64,000 bases of DNA from Candidatus Sphingomonas phytovorans (GCA_029202385.1 CP119314.1:2358501-2422500); one strand, 5' to 3'. Counted from the stretch's first letter, positions 1 to 10,570 are shown. Made by a program: numbers and translations. The notes: generated by a model not told the origin, from the letters alone.

Positions 1-3000
1 CAGTTGTGAATACAGGCGCGGTCATCGTCACGTCGAGGCTGCCCAGATCGAGGCTGCCATTGCCCTGGCCGACGATGCCCTTGGTGGCGGTCGCCGTCAC
101 GGTGCCGAACCCACGTAGCGTCTTGGCACCCACGCCGAGATCGAGTTCACCGGCGCTGAGCTTCAGCGTGCCGGTCCCGCCTGCGAACACCGCCTGGCCG
201 CCAAGGTCGTTGACCAGCGACAGCGTCGGCGCATTGATACTCACAGTGCCCCCGTCGCTACTGAACGCCGCGGCGCCCAGCGACAGGTTCTGCGCGGAGT
301 CGAGATCGACATTGCCGTAGAAGTCCATGGTCGAGCGACTGTGGAAGCCCAGCGTCGTGATATTGGCGAAGCGCGCGATCAGCGCGCTGTCGACCACCAG
401 CCCGGCAGGCGTCGCCTGGGAGCCGCTGCCGACGAAGGCGACGCTGTTGGCGTTGATATCGACCGCCTTGCCCGCGAAGGTCGCGCCAGGGGCGAGCAGG
501 AAGTCCCCCGTCGAATCGAGGATCACCGAATTGCCGCCGTCGATCGAGGCACCGGCACGGATATCGAGCAGGCCTTTCGTGGTCCCGGCGACACCGCCCA
601 GGCCCGGCACGTTCGCCCGGATCACCGGCACGGCCGCACCATTGGAGACGCGCAGCAGTGCACCGTCCCCGCTCGCACCACCCGTCGCGCCGATCAGAAG
701 GGGAATGGTACTTCCCGCTGCAATCGTTCCCTTGGCCGCCAGTACGCTTCCGCTTTCGATCAGAAGGCCGTTGGCCGCATTCGGATCGCTGCCCGATGCA
801 TCGGTGGCGGAGACGAAAAGGATTTCCGGACCGGTCAGCGCGGAACCTGTATCGTTCGACAGGATGACGCTGTTGGAGACGGCCTTGACGACCGTCCCGT
901 CCGCCGTATCGGTCCGGGTACCGCCGATCAGCAGGCTTTCCGCGCCAAGACCGGTGAGCGATACGGCATTGACCTGCAGATAGCCTGCGCGCGCCGCACC
1001 GCTGCCGCCGATGATCTGGATGTCCTGTGCGGCGATATCCACCGCCGCGCCGCGGCCACCCGTGCCGGGTGTCGAGTTCAGCTTGCCGTCGAGGGTCAGC
1101 GCGTTGACCGCGGCCAGGACGAGTTGGCCGGCATCGACCGCCGTGCGCCCCGCATTCTTGCCGGAATGGGCGGCCAGCGCCGGGAAGTACTTGTCGGCGT
1201 CGGTGATGGTATATTCGCTGTACTGTTTCCACACATTGGCGGACTGGACGAGGAAGCTCGTGGTGCGCGCATCCTGCTTGCCGGTAATCCCGTCGACGAA
1301 GCGGCCCGACACGATGCGGCTGCCGTCATATTGAGTGAAATCATCGCGCGCGATGCTGTCGGTGATCTGGGTCTGCTGGACGACGCGGAACGCGCCTTTC
1401 ACCGTAGCGTATTGCCCCGGCAACAGCGTGTACACGCCGTCCGGCAGGCCCGGCACGCCCGATAGGTAGACCGATTTGCCGATGTCGGACCCGGTCCCGC
1501 CGAAGCTCGGATCATAGGCCGCGACCGGGCCGCTATAGCCGGGGATCACGGCATAGACCGGCCGGCCATCGGCGTAGAGCGGGACCTGCTGCGGCGTCGC
1601 GCCGGTCGAATAAACCGTATTGACCGCCTTCAGAAGATCGCGCGAACCGCCGGTCCCGGGCACGAACTCCTGCGCGTAGACGCCGCCGCCGCCCGAGAGA
1701 TCCACGGTCGCATTCTTCGCCAGCGTGACGTCGTTGCCCGCGATGCCGATGAACTTCTGCGGCGCCTGGGTCAGGTCGGGCGAGGTGAACCCGTCGATCA
1801 CCAGCCGCCAGTCAGTGCCGTCGGTGGTGGTGCCATAGGGCAGCGACCGGCCGTCGAGCGACACCGAGGTGAGACTGCCCGCGCCAAGGGTCACGCTCTG
1901 CGTACGGACGAGCGGTACATTGCCAAACGCTTTCTTCGTGTCCGCATCGGTCGGATCGCCGACACCGAGCTGGATCGTGCCCGACGGTGCGCGCAACACC
2001 CCGTTCTGCACGATGTTCGCGGCATCTACCAGCAGCGCCCCGCCCACCGAGAGCGGCAGCGGCGAGGACTTACCGTTGCCGAGAAAGGTGATCGTCGATC
2101 CGACCGTTGGCGCGGACAGGACGAACACGTTGCCCGTCGCTGGATAAATCTGTGCTGCCTGGAAGGTCAGATCACCGCCGGTTACCAATGTGCCGGGGAT
2201 CGTCGTGCTGTTATTCGGTAAATAGCTGTAGGCTGAAGGCGTGAACAGGCGGATATCGCCGTCCGCGACGAAACGGCTGCCGGCCGCGTTCTGGATGTTG
2301 AACTGGCCCATCAGGTCGATCGCCCCGGCATGGACATCGAACGTTGCCCCGCCCCCCGCGACGATGGGAGTGAAGGTGGCGAAGAGCGGAGAGTAATTAC
2401 CCCCCAGCCCGACATAGCCCGCGCTGATCGAAACATGCGTATCAGTTGCCGGCAGCGCCACCCCATTGGACGGCAAGCCGTTTGTCCCGGCGGGCAGCAG
2501 GACGAAATTGTTGGCATTGGCGATCACGGCGCGGTCCAGCGCGATGTCGAGATTGCCGACGAAGCCGATGGTCATCGACGGACGGGTAGAGAAACTGTTC
2601 TCGCTCATCGTATCGGCGCCGAGGACCAGCGTATCGATCCCACTGCCAGCGAGACGATCGAGCGCGAAATGCATGGTGTGGTCGATGCCCAGCGCGTCGC
2701 CCGCCTGCGCATTGGTGCTCAGGAACGTGCCGCTCTGCTGGAGAAGCAGCGCATCGGGTGAATAATTGATATTGCCGAAGACACTGCGCTTGTTGATCTG
2801 CGCCAGCGTCAGCGTGCCGCCGCGCGCAGCCGGCGCGCCGCCATGGGCGACAAGCGTGGCGTCGAAATACAAGCCATTGGTACCGCCCAGCGTGACGCTT
2901 CCTGCATCGCTCCATACAGCGGTCGGCGCATATTTTCCGTTCTCGCCGCGCAGGTCGAACGACCCGGACGAACCGGAGACATCGATGCGAGCGCCCGCTT

Positions 3001-6000
3001 CGGCCGCGACATAACCGTTATAGGCCGTGAGTGACACCGAGCCGCCGTCGAGCACGCGCCCGCCATGCACGAACGCTTCGCCGTTCGGGCCGCGCACCGC
3101 TTGTCCGATCGGATCAGTCAGTGCGACCCCCGAAGCATCGAGCGTGGCATCAGCGCCAAGCCAGACGCCGTGATCGAGAGCATAGGGGTTAGTCGCCGAA
3201 ATCCGCGAGAAATCGTTGGTCAGCGCGATCGAGCCGCCGTGTGCGGTGATCGAGCCGAGTGCCGTCAGGTTCGAGAAGGAGGAAAGGCTGATGCTGGCGC
3301 CCGGATCGCCGACGATCGATGCGCCAGCGCCGAAGAAGGTTGCACCCGTGACGCCGGCATAATCGGGTACAAGCCGCCCTCCCGCCTGCCCCGACACGGA
3401 CCACAGCAGATAGCTCCCGGCAGAAAGCGAGAAGTTGGTCGGCTGCCGGTAATAGGCTTCCACCGTACCGATGCTGGCGACCGAAGACACGTCGCCGCCG
3501 GTGGCGAGCCGGGACAAGGCGGTCGGATCGGCCACATAGTTGCGCTGGCTGAGTCGTATGGCGGTACCATCGGCGATCTTCGCCCCATAGGCGGCCGAAA
3601 GCTTGTACGCGCCGAAGCCGCCCTGCGTGAAAAAATCGGCCGGAAGGTACAGGGTATAATCGGGTAGCCCCGCCTGTGCGCCGCCGATCTGGATATCGAG
3701 CGCACCCAGCGTCAAGGTGCCGCCGCCGGCAAAACCATAGCTCAGTAGCGTCGAACCGAGTTCTATGATGCTGTGCACCGGCTTGTTCGTGCCCAACGCC
3801 GAAATGTCATAGGTTACACTGTTGCCGGTTCCAGAGGGGACGACATAGGTGTTCATCGAAATGTCGCCGCCCTTGCCGGCCGGGACTGCGCCATCCATCA
3901 GCACCCGCCCGAGCGTGTCGACATACCCACCGCTGGATGCGTCGATGACGCTACCGGGCTTCAGCAGGATCGCGCCGGTCTTATCGAGAACATATGACGG
4001 GTAGTCCGTCTTGGTCTTCACGCCTTGCAGGTAATTGATCATCACCTTGCTACCGAGCACCGCCATCGTCTGCATCGAGACGCTGCCGCCGTTGGTGAAG
4101 TTGCTGCCCTGGCCATCGACCATGCCGGTGTCGTTGATCCACAGGCCCGAGACGTCGAGCCGGGCCTTGTCGCCGAGCACCAGGTCGCCAGCTGCCCGGT
4201 CCACCACGGTGCCGATCGGAAGGTTGATGTCGATATTGGAAAATAGCGGGTTCAACTGCCCGGTGTTCGCGCCATCGAGCCTGGTTCCGACGATGAGATT
4301 GATCTGCCCTGACCGGGCGGTCAGGGCGCCCTCGATATCGAGCGCGCCGCCCGATAGCGTGATCGTTCCCCTCGGCTGGACGGTGATCGCGGCACCCTGA
4401 GCCAGCGTGATCGGCGCACGACTGCCGGTGATCAGCACATTGGTGAAGCCACCCGCGTTGATGAGGTCGGTCGAGATGTTGCTGGTGTAGAGCAGGTTGC
4501 CAGTGTCGGACGATGGCTTGGCCAGCATGTCGGATGTCCGGATCGACGTGTCGAACCCGTAGTCCGGGATGAAATCCTCGATCCCGACACCGCTTCTGGT
4601 GAGCAGGAAACCGCCGCCGAACGAACCGATCGCCCCGGCTGAAGCCTGACCGGCGAAAGCAAGGCGCAACAGGGCCGAATTACCAAGGTCCAGCGTCGCA
4701 CCTCGTGGCAGCTTGCCATCCGCGATCTGGTGCCGACCGATCACGGTCTCGCCAAGCAGCGCGCCGCTGAGGAACGTGGTGCCGCCGCTGAACGTCGCCA
4801 GCGTACCGCCATTGCCGCCCGCAACATAGTCGCTTTCATAGCCTCCAGTCATCAGCCGGTTGGTGAAGTTGTCGGTAACGCCCCAACGGCTGTGGGCGAT
4901 GCTGGTCTGGCCAGCGAAGCCCACATATTTGATCATCGGGTCGGCGGTCGCCGCATCATAGATGCGTCCGTCATCGCCGATCAGCCTGCTGGTCTGGATC
5001 GACCCGCCCAGATAGTGGAGGAACCCGCCGCTCACGTCGATCGAGGAGTTCTTGGCGACAATCAGGTCACCTGATGCGGCAAGGTTGATCGTGCCGCCAT
5101 TGACCAGCATCTGCTCGATGCCGCGCGTCTGCCCCTGCACATAGCCGTTTGCGCCGACGGTCGGCGATCCAACCCAGGACAAGCCACCGCTCCGCGTGCC
5201 GCTGTCGCGGCTGTCGACGGTGAACGGGCTCTTGTAGAGGATACCGTTGCGCTGCAGCGGCGAATCGGCGAGCTCATTCTGCCCGACGCGCGGCACGGTG
5301 ACGATGTTGTCCGACATGGGACGCTGCACATCGGCGAGACCTGCCACGCTCAGCGTCGCGCCCTTGTCGATCCAGATGCGGCCGAATGCACCGTCGCCGT
5401 GATTGTCAGGGTAGTTGGTGTCGAAGTTCGGCGTCACCGCGGTCACCGTCGCACCGGGCATGTACAGTACCGAATTCTGCTGAAACCAGATCGATCCTGC
5501 GTTGAAGTTCGCGGTCCCGGGCTTGAATGCGATGTCCGCCGCGGGGCTCGACGTTGTCGAACCACCGTTGGCGTCGGGCAGGATCGCGGTCAACGCGTTC
5601 GACCCGAAGGTGAGCACCGTCTGCCGATCCACCAAGGCGTTGGCATAGGTGCTCGCGGTCCGCTGCGCGGTGATGGTGATGCTGCCCGTCTGCTGAATGC
5701 TGGTCGTCGCCGTGACGACGCCGTTCTGGGTCACATCGTTGCCGAGTAGAGTCACCGCGCCGCGGATACCGGCGACGATGCCGGTGTTGATCAGCGTCGG
5801 TTTGTCGGCTGGCGTCGTATAGCCACCGGTGGCGGTGACGCTGAGCTGGGTGGTCGAACTTCCCAGCAGCAAGCCTTGTGTCGCCGCGAGGATCGCCTGA
5901 CCGCCGCCGCCATTGGCGACGACCGATCCTGCGTTGGTGAGCTTGGGCGCGGCGATGATCGAAAAGCCGTTTGCGCCCGTCTCGATCTGGGCGCCAGCTT

Positions 6001-6871
6001 CGATGGTGATGGCGCCGGCGGACATCGGCGCGTCCTGGTTATTGCTGCCAAGGACGATGCCGGCGCCGTTGGCACCGTGAAACGTGAACAGAACGCCCGA
6101 CAGCCCCTTGTCGAGAAACGCTTTGTTGCTCAGCGCGACCGAGGCGGGATCACTGGAATCCTCGCCAAAGAACGACAGCGAACTAGCGATGAGCGAATGT
6201 GTATTAACCTGGCTGGTTCCGGAGAAGAGAATACCGTTGCGGTTGATGAGATAGACCGAGCCTTCGGCCTTGATCTGGCCCTGGATCTGAGAGGGCGAGA
6301 GGGATGGATCGTTGATGCGGTTGAGCGCGATCCATTCGTTGGAGCCGTCGGACTGCTTGCCGGCGGACTGGTTGAAATAGACCGTCGTGTCCTTGCCGAC
6401 GTTGAAGCTGTCCCAGGTGAGGATCGCCTTGGACGCGGTCTGGCCGATCTCGACGGTGATCTTGCCGTCGGCGCCCACGATCTGTGTCGGAGCCTTGGCG
6501 TTCTGCCAGAGCGCGGGATTGGAGGTGATCGCGCCGGCGGGGACGAGGCCGCCGATGACAAGGCCGTTGGGGACGGTGGAGGGTTTGGCGAGCGCGGCAG
6601 AGCGCGCGGCCGCCTGGGCCTGGTTGGCGAGGTCCATGGCGGTTGCGACGCGCGCCTTCAATGCGTTCTGGCGGGTGAGCGCGGCCTGGGCGGTGGGCGG
6701 GAGCGTGGTGACGGTCGCGCCACTATTGCCCGCGCTACCGCTGCCGCCGGAAGCGGCGCCGGTCGCTGCCGTGCCGCGAATGCTGGACGCGGTCTGTGCA
6801 AGGGCCGGCTGGGCCACGAGCATCGTAACGAGGCTGGTGCCGGAAAGAAGAGCGTTGCGAAGATTGGACAT
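1..6871 (-). CDS. Filamentous haemagglutinin-like two-partner secretion exoprotein (TpsA), 3' end outside window
   Basis: A single reading frame stays open for about 2,290 codons from an ATG at 6871 to the window edge, so the C-terminus is missing. Residues 1-26 form a signal peptide ending ALAQ. Residues of roughly 75-330 match the TPS (haemagglutination activity) domain: LTWDSFNVG, then ALNRI, then VYLINRNGILF, which corresponds to the conserved NPNGI region. The rest is Gly/Ser/Thr/Asn-rich, with repeated short strands typical of a secreted beta-helix. It should be exported through the TpsB transporter encoded at 12401-14089. It is the last known gene of a minus-strand cluster. Ligand and function are unknown; adhesin is the usual guess for the family. 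Confidence 0.92.
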   Translation of the reverse strand, partial: MSNLRNALLSGTSLVTMLVAQPALAQTASSIRGTAATGAASGGSGSAGNSGATVTTLPPTAQAALTRQNALKARVATAMDLANQAQAAARSAALAKPSTVPNGLVIGGLVPAGAITSNPALWQNAKAPTQIVGADGKITVEIGQTASKAILTWDSFNVGKDTTVYFNQSAGKQSDGSNEWIALNRINDPSLSPSQIQGQIKAEGSVYLINRNGILFSGTSQVNTHSLIASSLSFFGEDSSDPASVALSNKAFLDKGLSGVLFTFHGANGAGIVLGSNNQDAPMSAGAITIEAGAQIETGANGFSIIAAPKLTNAGSVVANGGGGQAILAATQGLLLGSSTTQLSVTATGGYTTPADKPTLINTGIVAGIRGAVTLLGNDVTQNGVVTATTSIQQTGSITITAQRTASTYANALVDRQTVLTFGSNALTAILPDANGGSTTSSPAADIAFKPGTANFNAGSIWFQQNSVLYMPGATVTAVTPNFDTNYPDNHGDGAFGRIWIDKGATLSVAGLADVQRPMSDNIVTVPRVGQNELADSPLQRNGILYKSPFTVDSRDSGTRSGGLSWVGSPTVGANGYVQGQTRGIEQMLVNGGTINLAASGDLIVAKNSSIDVSGGFLHYLGGSIQTSRLIGDDGRIYDAATADPMIKYVGFAGQTSIAHSRWGVTDNFTNRLMTGGYESDYVAGGNGGTLATFSGGTTFLSGALLGETVIGRHQIADGKLPRGATLDLGNSALLRLAFAGQASAGAIGSFGGGFLLTRSGVGIEDFIPDYGFDTSIRTSDMLAKPSSDTGNLLYTSNISTDLINAGGFTNVLITGSRAPITLAQGAAITVQPRGTITLSGGALDIEGALTARSGQINLIVGTRLDGANTGQLNPLFSNIDINLPIGTVVDRAAGDLVLGDKARLDVSGLWINDTGMVDGQGSNFTNGGSVSMQTMAVLGSKVMINYLQGVKTKTDYPSYVLDKTGAILLKPGSVIDASSGGYVDTLGRVLMDGAVPAGKGGDISMNTYVVPSGTGNSVTYDISALGTNKPVHSIIELGSTLLSYGFAGGGTLTLGALDIQIGGAQAGLPDYTLYLPADFFTQGGFGAYKLSAAYGAKIADGTAIRLSQRNYVADPTALSRLATGGDVSSVASIGTVEAYYRQPTNFSLSAGSYLLWSVSGQAGGRLVPDYAGVTGATFFGAGASIVGDPGASISLSSFSNLTALGSITAHGGSIALTNDFSRISATNPYALDHGVWLGADATLDASGVALTDPIGQAVRGPNGEAFVHGGRVLDGGSVSLTAYNGYVAAEAGARIDVSGSSGSFDLRGENGKYAPTAVWSDAGSVTLGGTNGLYFDATLVAHGGAPAARGGTLTLAQINKRSVFGNINYSPDALLLQQSGTFLSTNAQAGDALGIDHTMHFALDRLAGSGIDTLVLGADTMSENSFSTRPSMTIGFVGNLDIALDRAVIANANNFVLLPAGTNGLPSNGVALPATDTHVSISAGYVGLGGNYSPLFATFTPIVAGGGATFDVHAGAIDLMGQFNIQNAAGSRFVADGDIRLFTPSAYSYLPNNSTTIPGTLVTGGDLTFQAAQIYPATGNVFVLSAPTVGSTITFLGNGKSSPLPLSVGGALLVDAANIVQNGVLRAPSGTIQLGVGDPTDADTKKAFGNVPLVRTQSVTLGAGSLTSVSLDGRSLPYGTTTDGTDWRLVIDGFTSPDLTQAPQKFIGIAGNDVTLAKNATVDLSGGGGVYAQEFVPGTGGSRDLLKAVNTVYSTGATPQQVPLYADGRPVYAVIPGYSGPVAAYDPSFGGTGSDIGKSVYLSGVPGLPDGVYTLLPGQYATVKGAFRVVQQTQITDSIARDDFTQYDGSRIVSGRFVDGITGKQDARTTSFLVQSANVWKQYSEYTITDADKYFPALAAHSGKNAGRTAVDAGQLVLAAVNALTLDGKLNSTPGTGGRGAAVDIAAQDIQIIGGSGAARAGYLQVNAVSLTGLGAESLLIGGTRTDTADGTVVKAVSNSVILSNDTGSALTGPEILFVSATDASGSDPNAANGLLIESGSVLAAKGTIAAGSTIPLLIGATGGASGDGALLRVSNGAAVPVIRANVPGLGGVAGTTKGLLDIRAGASIDGGNSVILDSTGDFLLAPGATFAGKAVDINANSVAFVGSGSQATPAGLVVDSALIARFANITTLGFHSRSTMDFYGNVDLDSAQNLSLGAAAFSSDGGTVSINAPTLSLVNDLGGQAVFAGGTGTLKLSAGELDLGVGAKTLRGFGTVTATATKGIVGQGNGSLDLGSLDVTMTAPVFTT

Positions 6872-6928
6872 GACGAATTCAAAGCCCCCGTTTGGCTAAT
6901 CTTTTGTGACGAATGGAGAGCGCCGCGC

Positions 6929-7360
6929 TCATCGCGGGCCCGTTCCCCGGACAGGATTGGCGTATTGGGCTGACGGCGGCCGGTAGGGCTGCGCCGAATG
7001 CCCGAAATTCTGGCCCATGCGCTGGGCGGTCGCGGCATGGCTGAACGTGCCGACCTTGCTCGGCGTGGTCGCCTGGGCGATGGTGGCGTCGACGGTCGGC
7101 GGCGTGGGCTGCGCGGTGGTAGCGGCGGTCTTCAGCGCTCCGTTGAGACAGGCATAGTCGATGGCGGCCCTGGCCGCTGCGGGATCGCAGGCGTCGGGCC
7201 GATGGCCGGTGACGAGGATCTCGCGCTTCTCCAGGGCCTGTGCGGCATCCGCTGCATGGTCAGTCGCACGTTGCGCATAGGCTGGCACAGATGTGACTAT
7301 CAGGGCGCCGCTGGTGAAAAATGTCAGGATGAGGGATCGGCCACTCGTGATTCCGGACAT
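6929..7360 (-). CDS. Small secreted protein of unknown function in the TPS cluster
   Basis: Predicted 143 residues. It opens with a hydrophobic signal-like stretch (LILTFFTSGALIV) ending AYAQ, followed by a polar mature part containing REILVTG, two Cys and a Pro/Gln-rich tail. I do not recognise a family. The start at 7360 puts the signal peptide at the N-terminus. An alternative ATG at 7543 has a better Shine-Dalgarno (AAGGCGG) and would add 61 residues before the hydrophobic segment, giving an anchored protein instead. It lies between the porin and the TpsA gene on the same strand, so it may be a cofactor of exoprotein secretion. Confidence 0.6.
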   Translation of the reverse strand: MSGITSGRSLILTFFTSGALIVTSVPAYAQRATDHAADAAQALEKREILVTGHRPDACDPAAARAAIDYACLNGALKTAATTAQPTPPTVDATIAQATTPSKVGTFSHAATAQRMGQNFGHSAQPYRPPSAQYANPVRGTGPR

Positions 7361-7563
7361 CGGCTGCCCAAATACCGACGTTGCGCGGGCGCAGACCGCC
7401 GCGTGGCAATCCTTGGTGCGCGGCCCGAAGGGAGCGATGCGGCGGGACGGAGCAGCGAAAAAGGGTGAACGCTGCACCGCCCCGCCATCAGGCAGGCGGC
7501 GCGTAGCGGCGTCATGATCGCCGAAGGGGTTGAAGAGCGTCATGACCGTGCCGCCTTGCCTGA

Positions 7564-9372
7564 TCAGAACCGGGTGTTGAGATCGATCTGCAGGACATCG
7601 ACCTTGAACGGCGGGCCGGACACCTCCTGGGCGGAGAGCCAGCGCGCACCGATCGAGGTGTTGCGCAGCAGACCGTACTGGCCGCCGATCGTCCAACCCT
7701 TGGCGTTGGTGCCGCCGAGGTGGAAATCGCTGTCGGTGAAGGCGTCGAGCAGCGCGTCCGGCGCCATGCGGCGGTAGGACGCGGTGATGTTCCACAGGCC
7801 CGGCTGGTCGGCGACGGCCGTGCCCAATGTCGCGCGGACGAGCCAGGCGGTCGATCCCGACTGGTATAGCGACTTGCCGGCCGGACAGATGCCACCGACC
7901 GGCGCGACGGTGCAGGTCTCGTTGTTGTTGGCGATCTGCGAGATTCCACGCAGCGCGTTGAAGCCGCGCGCCAGGACATCTGCGCGATTGTAGCCGAGGT
8001 TCTTGGCGAAATGGCCGGTCAGGTTAAGATGGACGGTGTTGTCGAATGCCCAGTCGACATCACCCGAGACGTCGAGAATGTGGAAGGCGGACGCCAGACC
8101 GTAATATTGCGGGTTGGCGGTATTCGCTGGATTCGTCGTCGTGTTGTCACGGATCGCAAACAGCGTGTTGCCGCGCTGGCCGAAGCCCGGACGCGAATAG
8201 TCAGTCAGGCAGAAGTCGGCCTGGTTGTCGCAAGCCGGCGAAAGATCGCCTTCGATATTCTTGTAGTGATAATAGGCCGCATAGAGGCTGGTGTTGAGTT
8301 GCTCGCTTGCCTGCCATTGGCCGCCGATCTGTCCGGCGAACAGCCACTTGTCATGCTTGGCGCTGTCCTTGAGGTTGGAGAGCGCGGTGTTGGGGGCTGC
8401 ATCGCCCACGAAATCGAGCGGGAAGGCGCCGCCGAGCGCGAACAATTTCAAGCTGTTACCGAGTGACCGTTCAAGGCTGACGGCGATGCCGTCGAGGTTG
8501 ACGTCTTCATCCCAGACCAGTTCGTTCAGGCGGAAGGGATTGCGGATGCGACCCGCGGTCAGGTTCAATCCATCGACCGGGTGATAATCGACATAAGCGC
8601 GATCCAGCCAGATCGACTTGTTGTTGAAATAGCCGCCCAGGTTCGCGTTGGTCGACACGGGCGAGTTCTGATCACCCGTTGCGAGGCGGAAACCGAGCGT
8701 CAGCTTGGGATCGATGTTCGCTTCGAGCCCGATACGTGCGCGGATGCGGAAATAGTTGCGATCCTTGCGGGTGTTGAGGATCGGGAAATTGACCGGATTG
8801 GTGGTGGGATCGGTATTATAGGGCGGCCCGCCGTTGATCGCGTTGATGTTGATGAAGTCGAGCGCGTTGCCCTTGTCGAAGAAATGATTTTCCTCGCGCA
8901 ACCGCAGGTCGCCGGTGATCTTGATGCCGCGGACCCAGTCGGGCATCGCGTCGGGGGCGACCAGGCCCTGTGTCTTCGCATCGGCCAGGACTTCCCTGGT
9001 GACCTCTTCCCTGATCTGATCGCGCACGAACTGCGGTACATAGCGCACGCTAGTACCCGGTTGCGCCGAGGCCGGCGAGGCCGCCGCCACCGCGCTCTGC
9101 GCGCTTTGCTGCGCGGTCTGCGCAGCTTCGGCGGTAGCCCGCGCCTGGCTCGCTTCGGCGTCCGCCTGCGCGATCATCGTGTCAGCTTCGGCGCGGGTCA
9201 GAATCTTCTTCTCGACCAGCTTGTTGATGAGGTTGACGGTCGCATTCTGCGAGACTGGCGCCGTTTGGGCGAAAGCGGTCGTGCTGGAGACGAGCGCGGT
9301 CGCGCCGAGCAACCCTGCAAGGACGGTTCGGCCGAACGCTCGCGAGCGGCCATCGGTGGCATTGGACAACAT
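7564..9372 (-). CDS. Putative outer-membrane porin with coiled-coil N-terminus
   Basis: About 602 residues. A signal peptide ends TAFAQ; next comes a short helical region with the motif VEKKILTRAEADTMIAQA, an Ala/Gln-rich coiled coil, then a long beta-barrel-like part beginning near GIKITGDLRLREENHFF and ending in an aromatic (NTRF). This fits the 'putative porin' family (Porin_5-like), seen beside energised transport systems. The start at 9372 is supported by a GAGGGGGAA ribosome site and the signal peptide. An ATG at 9462 overlaps the tonB stop (ATGA) and would add 30 residues ahead of the signal, so translational coupling is possible. Substrate unknown. Confidence 0.8.
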   Translation of the reverse strand: MLSNATDGRSRAFGRTVLAGLLGATALVSSTTAFAQTAPVSQNATVNLINKLVEKKILTRAEADTMIAQADAEASQARATAEAAQTAQQSAQSAVAAASPASAQPGTSVRYVPQFVRDQIREEVTREVLADAKTQGLVAPDAMPDWVRGIKITGDLRLREENHFFDKGNALDFININAINGGPPYNTDPTTNPVNFPILNTRKDRNYFRIRARIGLEANIDPKLTLGFRLATGDQNSPVSTNANLGGYFNNKSIWLDRAYVDYHPVDGLNLTAGRIRNPFRLNELVWDEDVNLDGIAVSLERSLGNSLKLFALGGAFPLDFVGDAAPNTALSNLKDSAKHDKWLFAGQIGGQWQASEQLNTSLYAAYYHYKNIEGDLSPACDNQADFCLTDYSRPGFGQRGNTLFAIRDNTTTNPANTANPQYYGLASAFHILDVSGDVDWAFDNTVHLNLTGHFAKNLGYNRADVLARGFNALRGISQIANNNETCTVAPVGGICPAGKSLYQSGSTAWLVRATLGTAVADQPGLWNITASYRRMAPDALLDAFTDSDFHLGGTNAKGWTIGGQYGLLRNTSIGARWLSAQEVSGPPFKVDVLQIDLNTRF

Positions 9373-9458
9373 GGAAATTCCCCCTCTGGCGCGATCGCCG
9401 AATTGGTCGTTGGATTGGATCGGCACCGCGCGGAGCCGTTGGTCATGGTGGGAGCGGC

Positions 9459-10151
9459 TCATCCGCCCCTCCGGAATTCGACACTGAGCGCGACAGGCAT
9501 GGCGAGGCTTGGATCGGGTGCGCGGACCGAGTGCCCGATCAGCGCGGCGCGGATCGCATCGGCCTTGTCGCTGTCGGCGACCTCGACCCGGGTGATCTTA
9601 CCGGCTGACGAGATCCACAGTCTCGCCTTGGCGCGGAGCACCGCTGTCCGCAGCGATGGTTCACTGGACATGGCGCGGCGGATCTCGCCTTCGAGATAGG
9701 TTGCGTAGGCGGCGCGATTGAACCCACCGATGCCGGTGCCGATGCGTCCGCCGCCGGTCATGCCGCCGCCGGGTCCCGAGCCGATGTTGAACGCATCGCC
9801 GCCGGCCTGCGCGGGGCCGTCGATCGAGACCGCCTGGCCCACCGATGGCGCCGCGGCTTGCGGCTGTGGGCTCGGTTGCTGCGGCGTGGGCTGCGGCTGG
9901 TTGACCGGCTGCGGCGGCACTTCCTCCGGCTTCTCGGGCTTGACTTGCTCGGGCGGCGGCGGGGGCGGTGGTGGCGGCGGCACGACCGGGATCAGCACGC
10001 TATCCTCGGCCGCCTTGCGGGTCACCGTCGCCTGCTGGGTCGACGCCCACCAGATGCCGGCGATGAGCGCCACCACGGCGGCGCCACCGAGCAGGCGGGG
10101 AGCGATAGGCCGTCGCGCGCTGAATGGAGGGGGAAGGCTGGCGGCGGCCAT
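9459..10151 (-). CDS. TonB family protein
   Basis: About 230 residues. One N-terminal transmembrane helix (LLGGAAVVALIAGIWWA) is followed by a run of ten prolines, a Pro/Lys/Glu/Gln spacer, a Gly-rich linker and a C-terminal TonB domain (YLEGEIRRAM through SVEFRRGG, including KITRVEVADSDKADAIRAAL). TonB carries proton-motive energy from ExbB/ExbD to outer-membrane transporters. It starts 4 bases after the exbD stop and its stop overlaps a possible start of the porin gene, so the genes form one operon. It is probably dedicated to the porin or the TPS transporter nearby; that partnership is inferred. Confidence 0.88.
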   Translation of the reverse strand: MAAASLPPPFSARRPIAPRLLGGAAVVALIAGIWWASTQQATVTRKAAEDSVLIPVVPPPPPPPPPPEQVKPEKPEEVPPQPVNQPQPTPQQPSPQPQAAAPSVGQAVSIDGPAQAGGDAFNIGSGPGGGMTGGGRIGTGIGGFNRAAYATYLEGEIRRAMSSEPSLRTAVLRAKARLWISSAGKITRVEVADSDKADAIRAALIGHSVRAPDPSLAMPVALSVEFRRGG

Positions 10152-10155
10152 CGCG

Positions 10156-10557
10156 CTACTTCCCCGCCTTGCCGGTGACGAGACCGAACTTGGTGATGTC
10201 GAGCCGGCGCAGGAGATCGAGCACCGCGACCACCTTGGCGTACTGGACCGCGCCGTCACCCTTCACCACCACGGGGAAGTCGGGGGTCTGCGCGTTCTGG
10301 AGCCGCAGCCGGTCCTCGAGCTCGGTCATCGAGACCGGGAAGGCCTCGTAATAAACCTGGCCGGTGTCATCGATCGTGATCGCCTTGGTGTTGGACTCCA
10401 GCGTCGCCGCGCTGGAGGCCTTGGGCAGGTTGACCTTGATGCCCTGCACGCTGGCGGTGCACATGATGATGAAGATGACCAGCAGCACGAAGGTCAGGTC
10501 GACCATCGGCGTGATGTTGATGTCATCATAGGGCTTGGCGGTGGTGTTGACCTTCAT
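10156..10557 (-). CDS. exbD: ExbD/TolR family biopolymer transport protein
   Basis: 133 residues. The N-terminus DDINITPMVDLTFVLLVIFII is the classic ExbD/TolR signature: a single transmembrane helix with the essential Asp of MVD. A periplasmic domain follows, with DTGQVYYE and FPVVVKGDGAVQYAKVVAVLDLLRRLDITKFGLV. It works with ExbB to energise TonB. It lies 13 bases downstream of the exbB-like gene and 4 bases upstream of tonB, giving the compact exbB-exbD-tonB order. The start is at the ATG preceding KVNTTAKPY. Confidence 0.93.
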   Translation of the reverse strand: MKVNTTAKPYDDINITPMVDLTFVLLVIFIIMCTASVQGIKVNLPKASSAATLESNTKAITIDDTGQVYYEAFPVSMTELEDRLRLQNAQTPDFPVVVKGDGAVQYAKVVAVLDLLRRLDITKFGLVTGKAGK

Positions 10558-10570
10558 GGCGCCGGCTCCC

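Noticed and set aside
341..1465. Long plus-strand open frames opposite the TpsA gene (also 5876-6973)
   Set aside because: They are antisense to a clear TPS exoprotein frame, have Arg/Asp/Gly-rich composition and no domain.
9957..9985. GC-rich simple repeat that looked like a regulatory repeat
   Set aside because: It is the coding sequence for the proline run of TonB.
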